Source: Sarcocystis neurona (taxonomy: Eukaryota; Apicomplexa; Conoidasida; Eucoccidiorida; Sarcocystidae). Taken from it: a DNA stretch of 64,000 bases. This document shows, in pieces, positions 32,230-59,231 of the stretch. The DNA is taken from contig KL647289.1 of assembly GCA_000727475.1 (NCBI GenBank), positions 9,279,507-9,343,506 of the forward strand, given 5' to 3'. The notes beneath the pieces were generated by a model. It had not been told where the DNA came from. It worked only from the letters and a program-made list of their open reading frames with translations, and made no database searches. Both the position numbers and the translations under genes were made by a program. Every line of letters starts with the position of its first letter. The first letter of the stretch is position 1.

Positions 32230-32953
32230 AGTAGTTAAACTGACAATATTCTCTGCACTGTGGCCCCAGTACGTGTGTTGCCATCGTAGGCGTCATAGAC
32301 AGGTGTGGCAGCACAGCGCCATCGCGCGTGAAGACGGCGTGACCGTGCAGCACTACACACCACAACGGTAGCAACAGCAGGAAGTAGTCGACAAAAAAAA
32401 ATTTTGGTTGCTTCTCACAAATCAAAGGAGCGTATAATGGATACAACGTGACACTGCATCACTGTACACATCTAAGAGAGGGCTTTGAATATGGTCTGAA
32501 GCGACCCACAAAATGTGGCGCCATGGATTGAGCGGCGCCATAATGGAAATGCCTTCTGTGAGTGCTGTTGTTCTGTAGTTCTCTGAATCTCACCGAACCT
32601 CCGGAACGACGCGTGAAGATGTATTCGCGGCCTGCTTCAGCACACATTCAGCAGTCACTTGAACTGCAGTTGAACCTGAAGAGATACATTTTTCTCATAC
32701 CCCCCACTTTAATCAGATGAAGACGTGGACGGAAGTAATGACCACGTTGTTCGTCGCAGGTGGAGATCACTACGGAGCACGTAGAGAAGTTTTCTTGGTT
32801 TAGCGCAATTTTTGGGGCCTAGTTCCAATGTTGCCCCTGGCACTACTGGAGGGAAACTTGCGCATTCATCTCAGCGTGAAGCTGGGTGACGTAGGGGTCT
32901 TTCTTTATTCTGTCGGCGAGATTAATATATTTCTGCGACTTCTCCGCAGTCAT
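32230..32953 (-). CDS. Candidate spliced gene, unrecognised
   Basis: An ATG at 32953 in good context (ACAACAATGAC) opens MTAEKSQKYINLADRIKKDP, then YVTQLHAEMNAQVSL. The exon ends at 32847 (CTCCA|GTAGTG, phase 2). It joins exon 32631-32594 (GAAGCAG|GCC ... TTCG|GTGAGA), adding PRIHLHASFRRF, and then exon 3 from 32352 (GTGTGTAG|TG), adding LHGHAVFTRDGAVLPHLSMT. All phases agree. The 3' end is unclear: possible endings run into a frame finishing DHSLKSYDGFHVSWKSRES after an acceptor at about 32222, but the implied intron would be only 22 bp. The product looks like a small soluble protein; no family was recognised. Confidence 0.45.
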
Positions 32954-33049
32954 TGTTGTGGCGGAATCTGCTGGAAGGCTGTTTGCCACCAGGATGGAAT
33001 TCATCGCCACCGATGTGCGTTTCGGAGACGGCTGACGGATCAATTGCAG

Positions 33050-35030
33050 CCTGGCAGTTGTGCGCGTTGTTCAGCTGCAGCCGCTCGTGAAAAATGAACT
33101 GTTGTGGTCGGACCGCGACATTTCCCTAGTGTGATCTTATCATCCCAGAAACGTTCTGTCGGCGGCACGCAGTGCAGAGAGTGCCAGCGTTGCTGACGCC
33201 ATTCATTTCCGCACGCAAGCGCGAGAACCTTTCTGTTGAAGCATAATCGATTAAGAAACAAAACTCCTTTTTCGTCCGTGACCGCGCACGCAAGAGCGTG
33301 AGAGGCACCAGTGAGTGTCCTTCACTCCAGTTGCTGATCTGGTTGCGACTGCGTGTAAAAAATAGCGCGCTGCGCTTCCTCGCACTTTTTGTGAATTGTT
33401 AACTATCGCCGCAGGCATCGATAGGGCTTGTCCATACGAATACGACCCGTCTCGACACCCCAAAGCCCGCCTCAGGCCCGTATGATTCCGCTGGCCTGGA
33501 CGAATTCAAAAGGAGCTGCGATTAGTAAGTCTATACACGGTCTTCGGCGGAGTACTGCAGAAGGTGGATAAAAATAAACAGAAAGGCAGGACAGCATCAG
33601 TTATTCGATCTCCAGGGACAGCACAAGAGGACCCCTTCTGCTTCCTCCTGATGCGTGTTGTCTCGATTGTACAGATTTCTCATAGGAGAAAGATAAATCA
33701 TTCTTCGGAACCTTGTGTCTCCCAGGGATACACAGCGCTTGTCGTCATGCCTTAATTCATTCTGCAAGTGCGCAAAGCTCTCTTCGGTGTTCCCGCACGT
33801 GCTCTGCACAGATTGAATTACGCAAAATTGATAAGAGCTTGGGTTGTCCTTCGAGAGAAAGAACGACTTTTTCCTGAAATTACTACACAGAATGTTGACG
33901 TCGTCACTGAAACACACAGTTCCGTTAGCCTATCGCCCAGCAAGGTCTAGCCGCACCTCTGTCGATGATGTATACGTTCCTGATATTAGAAGCTGATAGC
34001 AGAAGTATAGTTGATATCTCACGTCAGCCTCTCCACCGCGTCTCACCCTGTGACTTTCCTGTTCAGTTTCTGTCTTCCGCAGTGTAAAGGTGGGTCAAAC
34101 GGTTGGATCAAACGATTCACAGCACCCTGTATCCTTGCCTTTTTCTTGCCTGTAGTTTTATTTAGTCACCTTTGAAGCTCCACGCACGCGTCACGCCGTT
34201 GAAGCTCCCAATTACCATTACCAGGGGCACCTGTCTCTATTCCATTCTTGTGTTTCATGTCTTCTGCTTTGCAACAAGGAGCGGGCGGCAGCCTTGACCA
34301 TGTCACTCACCAGTCTTGGCAATAGACGGCGACACGCAGACGTTGAGGCGCTCGAGCTATACTTCACTTCACTGTGAATTTACTAGATACACATGGAGAG
34401 GCGTATCTATTCCTATGCAGCAAATTTCGTGTCTGCTCCGTAAACGACTGACAAATGCAAGGCCTCCACGTCCACGGAGAAACACGGGGATATATAGGAT
34501 GTAGGCGTACTGTACAGATAAGACACGTCTGCCGCTATACATTACATATGCCTACAGAGGGTATGCAGCACTTACAAGCAGAGGCACGTTAAAAGGAGCC
34601 ACAAGTATGCGGCATTTTCCCTGTAGCTAAGCAGTGGCACATGCAGTGACATAAACGCTCGGGACGAACAGCATACCTCAAATTCCTACATGCACACGAC
34701 CGCCGCGTACAAATGGATGCACACCGTGTATCATCTACAAGTACGAAGGAGTCAACATAAGATGCGTATCCACGAGGCTAGCATAGTCAACAGGCGAATA
34801 AGGGGCACGCCACAGACGCGTGTCTGAAATGCGTAAACGTCAAACGTCCACAAAGACGCAAAAAACGGGCCGGTTATCTGTCGACGAGTAGCCACAGCCG
34901 GTCCAAAACAGCCACACTACAGTCCAAAGGCTTCGTCGCAGCACACAGGGATGCAGCGCTCATCCGCTGCTACTGCTTGTGGTCACGATCCCGTTCTTCT
35001 TCTTTTAAACGCAGCGTTTACGGTTGTCCC
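33050..35030. other. Right part of the repeat-poor island, no gene fixed
   Basis: Even composition, few repeats and no long frame. Short open stretches that read like protein include plus 33768-33950 (VPARALHRLNYAKLIRAWVV) and plus 34316-34504. Minus 33917-33597 is also open. They may be exons, but I could not join them. Confidence 0.35.
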
Positions 35031-35049
35031 GTTTATTCACGGCCACTCG

Positions 35050-37540
35050 ATGCAGAGAGGGAGCCGCTTGAAAAAGAAAGACATTCAGAGAGACGCACGA
35101 CTTGACAGCGGGCAAGCGAGTTGACACCTACTGAAGAATACTGAGGCACACACAGAGGGAAGCGCAGAGAAAGGAACAGGGAGACACACACTAGCACTCG
35201 GACGGGCAGAAAAACTAACGTTGGTAAGAGACGGAGAGACAAATGCTGACGCAGATCTGCGCGCGCCTGGGTCGTGACCAGGTCGGCAGCGCTTGGTTTC
35301 ACTACTCAAGCGCCGACGACAGGCTGCCGCTGCAGGTGCTCTTCTGGGCGCTTCCCTCCCTGCAGAGGATGCCGGCTGCCATGACACGAGATTTGATTTG
35401 TTCATGCAAAGACTCGTTTTGTCGACTAACGTTCTCTCACTTCATCTTCCCCTGCATTCTTTTCTCCCACCATACCACTTTATCCGCACCTCGTTTCCCA
35501 TGCGGCATGAGGTCTTTCCTCCGTCAGCCGCCTTCTCCTGCACTCCGACGCATTACGCACGGCAGTCGCGCCTAGCTCTTCTCCTCCTCCTCACCTACGT
35601 GTATACACATATAGACCTAGATTTAAAATTCAACGTTTTGGTTCAAACGATTTGCACTTTGCTTCCCATCAAGCTTTTCCGTGATCTTCTGTGTTCTCAG
35701 CCTGTGCACGCCGACCCCCTAACTTCGCCTGTCCTGCTCTGCTTGTAAGTCTCTGTCTACTAATTTCTCGGCGTTTCCCTGCAGTAGCTGCAACGCTCTC
35801 TCCCCCCCCTACTAGTCCATCCCTGTTTCTGCACACGGCACATGACTTTTCTTTGACGGGATCACCTGTCGCTCTTCAAATTCCCACTTTTGCTCTTCAG
35901 GTCCTCCACTGGCAACGGCTACAGCGGCCCTTTTCTCCGCTTGTTTCTCAACAAACTTGTATTCCCTTTGCTTCTTAAGTCCTTATGTCCGCCTCTTCTC
36001 GCTTCCGAGAGGACAGCTGCTCTTCTTCTTTTCGTTCTAACCCCTCTCTCATTAGCACAGACGTCGTTTTACTCCACTTTTCAACCGCCTACGCACCATT
36101 CATCCGGTCTTTCCCCTCTTTTCTCCTATCTCCGTCGTTACCAGACTCTTTCCGCCTGCCCGTGGCTATTTCCGTCTTCAACAGGTTCTTCTTTGCAACG
36201 TCTTCTGCAGATCCCCTTTTCCGCTCGCACTTTCTCTTAATGACCCTACCGCTTCTTGTCCTTGTTCTCCCTCCCTTACTCACTAGTTTCTCCGGGTGAA
36301 GTGAACAACCTCCCCTTCGACAACAGCCGCGTCTGTCCTCCCCCCCACCTCCCAGTGTGCGGCCGTTGTTTTTCCATGTGCAGACACGGGCGCGGCAAAT
36401 TTCCGCACCACTTTGCAGCCTTCAGGCGTGTGTGAGCTGCCAAGCGCCTCCCTCCTCGGTTTCTCCCCTGGGCTTGAAAAGAACGCCTTCTCTTGCCACG
36501 TGTCATTCTCTCCTCGTCCAGACTCCTTCTTCACAACGACTTCTCTCCTCTTCGGCGTCACTTACCGCCCCTCGTGGCCGGCGTGTCCCCAACAACTGCT
36601 GCAGTTGGTGTTTTCTGTCTCGCCTGAAAACATCTACTTCTTCCGTCCGCAGCTCGGGCCTCCTTCTTCGTGCAGCTGCTGCTCCGAAACGGCAGATGAT
36701 GGAAGAACCGGAAGTGCCTCGTGAGGGCCAGGGGGCGTTCGGTAATACGACACAAAGTGGAGATTCTCTGCGTGCACGGGCAACCCGTCTTTTCCTGCTT
36801 GCCTGCAGCACCATTGTCGCAAGGCAAACGAAACAATATACCCGCCCACAAACCCACATAACAACGCGTCAGCTTCAAGAGCAGGAAATCCACCCTCCCA
36901 CTACGACTCCTCTGCCGCAGGTATGCCTGCTGCTTCCTGTACATCTCCACGTGTACATCCATGTGCCCACCCTTCCAAGATATCTTTCTACATACACACA
37001 CACGTATGTATGCAGACGTAAGAGTGTGGTCGAGAACATTACGGATGTACCTTGGCGTCTAGATACGCGAACGCGTAGGTCGGTATGCAAACTGTAGAAA
37101 ATCTTTGTATACATGCACGTCTCCTTGCAACGTGGACACTCTGTCTTCGTATGTGTAGGTCCCCCTGTGTCCACAGGGATAATACACATCTTCCTGTGTA
37201 TGTATGTGCTTCTCCCTAGGCGTGTCCTTGTGTACATGTTTGATATATGTGTGTATATATATGTGCAGATATACGTTTCCCTTCGTATGTTTTGACGCGT
37301 CCTGTTGACGCACAGTATACACACAGGTGCGTGGCGGTAGTGTGCCGACGTCTGTACGCATGCATCAGGAGTGTGCAATTTCTTTGATTTGTTCGATCGT
37401 AAATTTGCCTCTCTCCTTCTTCGGCGTGCTGTGCCGCAGCAGCCGTCGAACGGCTGAAGAAAACCACACCCTATCGACACGCACGCAGCAGCAACCGACT
37501 CCCACGCTATCCACGGCCGCACACACGTGAAGACGCGGGC
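35050..37540. other. Pyrimidine-rich plus strand with competing ORFs
   Basis: The plus strand is rich in CT tracts from about 35400 to 36600. Coded-looking frames overlap on both strands. Plus 36690-36919 reads MMEEPEVPREGQGAFGNTTQ, then RATRLFLLACSTIVARQTKQ, before a donor-like CCGCAG|GTATGC. Minus 36690-36503 reads PELRTEEVDVFRRDRKHQLQ, and minus 36561-36283 reads ENDTWQEKAFFSSPGEKPRR. I cannot choose between them. No domain was recognised. Confidence 0.3.
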
Positions 37541-37729
37541 TACAGAAGGCGCTACCTAGGAGGGAAACATTCTTTTTCTGCAGACTTCAGCAAGCCAAAT
37601 AAGGAAGAGTAAAGTGCTGGGAGTCCCTGCTCTCTGAACGAAGAATAACATTTTCAGCTCTCAAGCAACAACGGCGGGGAATCTTCTGCCTCTCGCCACG
37701 CATCTTCTAGAGTCCTGTCCACCTCGCGG

Positions 37730-38378
37730 TGTCTACGTGGCGGTCATATATACTACGTACAGGGCCGTGTAGAGACACCTACTACACAGGCGCGGTACGC
37801 GCGCATCTACATAAAAACTTCCTTATACATGAGTACAGGCAGGCACGTCTACACATACATTCTCACTTATACAAGACTACACGTACGCCTCCGTACCCTC
37901 TTCTCCAGGCTTATACCGCGCGGACGTCTCAACACTTACATATACGCAGGCGTCTGGCGCGCGTCTACCTATACTCTCTTTTACTTCCTTGCATACACGG
38001 GCTTATACGCATGTCTAGACACCTCCTAATACAGAGCTGACGGAGCTGATAATACACATGCTGGTACGTCGCTTACATCTTCCTTGAAGTTAGCGAGAGA
38101 ACAAGCTACACGCAGGGCGCATCAGTTTTGTCTACAGTCGCCCATTTACTGGCAGCGCAGATCTACAGACTCACACACAGGGCAAGACCTGCTGCCTCGT
38201 GCCCGGACGCACACATACGCATCACAAAGAAGCCTATGCACGGTTCAATAAATGAAAAAAAAAGAAAAATCTGGACGCGGGCTCGCACAAATGAATAACC
38301 GCTACAGGTGTGTACACCTACTCTTAATCAATACCTCCATATATATACGCAGACTCACACAGGCACGCCTTATCTACG

Positions 38379-38413
<35 letters not shown>

Positions 38414-38520
38414 AGGCACACACGCATGGACACACTAAAATATGTATAAACATAGAGACACCTGCAGTTACACATACACATCGCTAGCACCTACATATAT
38501 ATATAAATATATATATGCAG
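37730..38520. repeat. TACACA/TATATA repeat-rich stretch
   Basis: Degenerate TACACATA, CTACAC and TATATA repeats, with a pure (TA)n run at about 38381-38411. No convincing gene was seen. ORFs here are Tyr/Thr/His/Ile-rich translations of the repeat. Confidence 0.6.
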
Positions 38521-39610
38521 GTACCTATCCACCCATCCACCACACATGCAGACATATACACATCGTCCGTCGGACATGTTTATCTACGACGCACACGCGC
38601 GAGTAAACCGGAAGTATGTGAGTCTGTGTACTCCTCTTGTAGCAGCATATGTCGAACTTTTTATCGTCAGGCCTACCCCAGTGCCCCGCCCGGAAGGGTG
38701 GGGGGGGGGGAGGGACTGTACACACACACATACACACGCACGGGTACTAACTGGCGGTCCGGCCGTTTTCTTCGCCTGCGAGCCCCGCGCGCAGGTGACA
38801 CAGGAGCAGCACACAGTCACGCCGCTTGAAAGGTTGCTGTTGTGGATCTCTTGACGAGCGGTACGTGTGTAAGAGAGAGAGACACATTTTCTTGGGCCTC
38901 TCTGATAATCTGTATGAGACGTGTTTTCTTTTGCTGATATACCCGCCATGCTTCACTACGGGGTAAACAGAGAAAGGGAGAGAAAATAACTACGCAACGT
39001 AGCAGAAGTAGGATGGACACACAACGCTGTCCGCCAGAAATATTTCTTAAAGCGTGCTTTAGACTGACGCGAGGCGCGTTTCCACGAGGTCCGGCTGCAG
39101 CAGCAGCAGATGGTGTCCCTGCACGTAACTGCAGCAGCAAGACGCATCAAGAAGAAGAAAAGAGAAAAACGGCATATCTGCGCACCAGTCCCTCGTTCTG
39201 GCAAAAACACATATCCGCGTCTGTGTGTATAGAAGGGGCGACAGCCCAGCGCACGCCTATGGTGGTACGTCTTCTGTTTGCACTTACGTACGCATGCATG
39301 CGGATGTCCACATATGTATATATGTGTGCGTGCGTGTGTGGAGCGAGAAACAGCGACAGCTGCTTGTGTGCCAACAACGTGTCAAAATGCAAATCACCGG
39401 GGAAAGTCAGGGACACACACGAGAAAGAAAGAGAGAAAAAGAGAAAAAAAAGAGAGGAAGAGAGAAACACAGAGAGCAAGAGAGAAAAACTGTCTACATC
39501 CATACGCATTCACACAGGCAAGCAGCTTTTCAGTCACGACCGTGGCCAACACACCCGAAAGACAACAGATAAATTACTACATATATATATATATACACGC
39601 ATATATACAT
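38520..39610. other. Mixed unique and purine-rich DNA, no gene fixed
   Basis: A run of ten Gs lies at about 38700-38709, and GAGA-rich DNA occupies 39415-39490. A minus segment at about 38950-38890 reads AWRVYQQKKTRLIQIIREAQ and looks like an exon, possibly of a gene downstream of the MYST gene on the same strand. A plus frame 39013-39612 is also open. Unrecognised. Confidence 0.3.
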
Positions 39611-39611
39611 G

Positions 39612-39872
39612 ACTGAAATGTATAGACGCCTGGTAAATCTTTACAAATTTTCAGATACATATGTCTTACTGAAGTGTATAGACACCTCGTATAATATCTG
39701 TATGAATTCCCATATATGTTTTACTGAAGTGTATAGACACCTCGCATAAGATCTGTATGAATTCCCATATACACGCGACTGAAGCGTATAGACACCTCGT
39801 ATGACGTCTGTACAAACTTCCATATATGTATGTGACTGAAGTGTATAGACACTTCGTATAAAATCTGTACAA
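39612..39872. repeat. 55-57-bp minisatellite, about five copies
   Basis: Units start with ACTGAA at 39612, 39668, 39723, 39778 and 39835 (spacing 56, 55, 55, 57 bp). The shared core reads GTATAGACACCTCGTATAA, followed by ATCTGTATGAATTCCCATAT or a variant. The last copy is partial. Minus-strand translation gives a Tyr/Thr/Ser-rich repeat, but there is no sign that it is translated. Confidence 0.9.
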
Positions 39873-40569
39873 CGGTAAATCGGTTGGCGTAGATACACAC
39901 AGGCAGCCGTTCGCGACAAACGGGAGAAGCTGCTGTTGCTGCTGCAGGGAGGTCCAGCGGCTGCGTATCTCGAAGAGAGGCAGCACGCCGGTGCAGCGGT
40001 CAACCATCTCCCCCTCCCCCTTCCGCAGAAGAAAACAGAAACGTCAAGCAGAAGTATGTTTGAAGAGCACTGCACAAGGCCAAAAAACCCCGCCCGCCTT
40101 TTCTTCGAGCTCAGCCGTACAGCGGCATGCATGTGCGCGTCTGCACAAAGACGAAAGTGCCGCCCGGGGGACGGTGACCCAGTAAAAATAGGAAACCGAA
40201 GGCAAACACGAGAAACAGACGAAGACAAAGAAAAACAGCTGCTGCAGGAAGCCACACGTTTATGACGTCTCCAGACACATGCATGCAAAAGAAAAAGAGG
40301 GGTGAACAGGGAGAAGAGGGAGAAGAACAGCTGCTGCAGCAAGTCACACGTCTATCACGTCTACAAACACATGCATAACAATGAAAAAAAAGAGACAAAG
40401 GCGAAGACAAACAGCTGCTGCAAAAAGTCGAATGAGCTCTGTTATGTGTGTCTCTCATGTCCACAGATACACGCATGCATGCAGTGTTGACCTCTACATA
40501 TTCCAGGACACACAGAAGGCACCACGCATACAGAGGAATAGACAGGAAGCTACACACCTGTATATATAG

Positions 40570-40720
40570 GAAGCTACACATCTCTCTCTCTATATATATA
40601 TATAGGAAGCGAAATATTTTTTACATATGTGTATACATATATATATATATATGCGAAGCTAGATACCTATATATATACATATATATATATATATACAGAG
40701 AGAAAGATATATATATATAT
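40570..40720. repeat. TATATA microsatellite cluster
   Basis: Several (TA)n runs interrupted by GAAGCTA-type spacers (TATAGGAAGCTACACAT, TATGCGAAGCTAGATAC). It leads into the 120-bp duplication at 40694. Confidence 0.75.
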
Positions 40721-40926
40721 ATGTACGCGTATTGGTTGAAGTACGGAGAAACATAGACACATACAGAGAGCTGAGTACAGATACACGGAAGGCTGTCTCT
40801 GTTCATATATATATACAGAGAGAAAGAGATATATATATGTATACGTATTGATTAAAGTACGGCGAAACATAGACACATACAGAGAGCTGAGTACAGATAC
40901 ACGGAACGCTGTCTCTGCTCATATAG
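40694..40926. repeat. 120-bp tandem duplication
   Basis: Two near-identical units start TACAGAGAGAAAGA at 40694 and 40814. They share TTGAAGTACGG or TAAAGTACGG, ACATAGACACATACAGAGAG and CTGAGTACAGATACACGGAA. They differ by a few substitutions and microsatellite length. Confidence 0.9.
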
Positions 40927-42114
40927 GGCTATAGATTCGATTATAGGGAGAGAAAGACACAGAAACACAGGTACAGATACAGAGGATCAAATATACGTAG
41001 ATATACACTTGTAAGGAGACGGGTACGCACGCAGACCCCCATATGCGTCTACACGGAGAATCTGCGGACCTCCCACGGAGGACACGCACAGGTAGACGCC
41101 CTTTCTCGCAAACGTTTTCTTCCTCCGGCGCGAATTTCTCTCTCCCCTTCTATATGTCTTTTTCTCTTTCTCTTGCATCCTCTCCTCTTGTTTTTCCCGG
41201 CGGAGGACCTGCTGCTGGTCCGTGTGTGTGTGTGTGTGTCTCTCCCCCTCTGCCTGCCTCTTTGCTGCTGTTGCTGCACCTCGTGTCTCCGTCTAAATGC
41301 TGCTTCAACTGGACCCTACAGCGCCATTGCGACAGGAATTTACACACAGACACACAGATATATGTGTGTGTATTCACTTGCACGTGCTGCTAAGGCACTG
41401 TTCCTCCCGCAGAAAAAAGGAGGCGAGGCTGGCGCTTGTCAAAAGAGGTGCCCGGTCGACTCTTGGCTCTGTTCACATCTCCTCGTCACCGCAGGTGCTG
41501 TGCAGCTGCAGTGTCGCGTTCTCTCCGTGTCTTGCTGCTCGACCTGCCAAAAGGCGACGATTCTTCTCCCTTTCTTCGGAAAGACCCACACACGTATGTC
41601 AAGTACACGTCGATATTCTTCTTCGCAGCTTCTCCTCGCCTCTACCCGCAGCAGCAAAACTCTTACCCTTCCCCTCTTTCTCTTTCTCTCCCTGTCCCTC
41701 TCTACGTATAACTGCGCGCCCATATACACTCACATGCCACATACATATATATGGACGTACATCTACACACAAACACACATACATATCTATCTATATCTAT
41801 CTATCTATATCTATCTATCTCTCTCTCTATATATATATATATATATGTGCACGTCTGTGTGGACCTCATTTTCCACGGCAACGGGTCTATCGACAGATTT
41901 CAATTTTCCCGGTGTCGTCGCACCGAAGTCACTCCTCCTCCTCCTCGTCCTTCGCCTCCTCTTCGTCTTTTTCTGTGAAGTCGACACACACTTCCCCCCC
42001 CGTCCCTTCTTCGCTGCCTCTTTTTTTCTTCATCTTTCGACGCAGACGCGCAGCAGACGGGCGAAAACGCGCGTCCACGTCTTCGCTCGTTCCTGCTGCT
42101 CGCCTCATCCTCAC

Positions 42115-58102
<15,988 letters not shown>

Positions 58103-58519
58103 CTGCCAACCGACAGAAGGCAAAGAAAAGCACACAGACAAGAAGCCCGCGTCTCTCTTAATCTTCTGCTGCTGTCGTTACTTACACCCACACATGTGGC
58201 CATATCTAGACGTGCCACAGACATTTATTACATCGATGTACCTACAAAGATGTCCACACGTATGTCTCCATTGATACATAAATACGTTGTTATATGGACT
58301 TACACATATATACATATGTATATATATGAACTTGCATTCATCCACACGTATATATAAATATGGGAATGGACCGGTATTTCTATGTGAATTCACGAATGTC
58401 CGTATACGACGTCTGTGTAAACACAGAAGTTCTATCTATGCGCGGAGACACACACCTTCAAAGCGGCATCAAATGCTTGACACGGAGACGGAGACGGAGA
58501 CAGAGACACACAGAGACAT

Positions 58520-59166
58520 GGAGACGGACAAGCACACGGGGACAAATTCGCATGCGTCCCGCGACTTTTTTTCTACAGAAACTCCTTCACAGATATCTCC
58601 TGCAGCACAAATGCTTTCTCCAGAAGCAGCAGCACCCGCCTTCCCGGTGGTTTGCCCTCCTGTTTTCCTTCCTCCTATACAGGGCGCCAGCAGGCGCGGA
58701 GCAGCAGAACTAGCAGCAAGATTCTCTCGCAGTGCGGAGTCGCTCTCCACTGCTGACTTTCTCTGTTTCCTCCGGTCCTCTGGGTTTTTGTAGCAGCAGC
58801 AGCAGCAGCAAACCTGCATCTCTCCCCCTACGTCGCGCGCGTCTTGTTCTTGCTTCTCTTCCGCGAGCAGACCGCTGTTGCGCGGCCAGTCGTCCTCCCT
58901 CTGCGTCTCCTGCTGCAACAGCGGGCCGGCAGCGATCCCTCGCCTATCCCGTCTTATATTCCCGTGGACTCCTTCAAATTTGTAGCCGTTCCGTCTCGCC
59001 CGTTGCTAAAGGAGAAGACGCAGCAGCGTTGCTTGCTGTCGCTGCTCTGTGTTACCTCTTCCCCTGCGGCTTTCTTTGTTTTATTCTTGCACCTCTCTAC
59101 CAGCAGCAGCAGCAGCAAATACTGACCTTTGCTATCTCTTAAAAAAGCAGCAACTTCGCTCGACAT
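58520..59166 (-). CDS. Two-exon 5' segment, possibly the start of the MYST gene
   Basis: An ATG at 59166 opens MSSEVAAFLRDSKGQYLLLL and runs to KKAAGEE at 59056 (GAG|GTAACA). A 50-bp intron ending CTTCTCCTTTAG leads at 59005 to QRARRNGYKFEGVHGNIRRD. The frame stays open through TQREDDWPRNSGLLAEEKQE and RRKQRKSAVESDSALRENLA to about 58520, where it meets ACAGAGA microsatellite. Phase is 0 at the junction. The segment is charged and looks genuinely coded. It may be the N-terminus of the MYST protein, whose next exon starts at 58102, or a separate small gene. No domain was recognised. Confidence 0.5.
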
Positions 59167-59231
59167 TGTCTACCTTCGCCCCTCTCCTTACAAATAAATA
59201 GATACATATATACATACGTGTACATATATAT

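Noticed and set aside
41439..41700. Minus segment EYRRVLDIRVWVFPKKGRRI as the last MYST exon
   Set aside because: It has plausible splice sites but no similarity to the MYST C-terminus, and the phase after GVLR does not fit.
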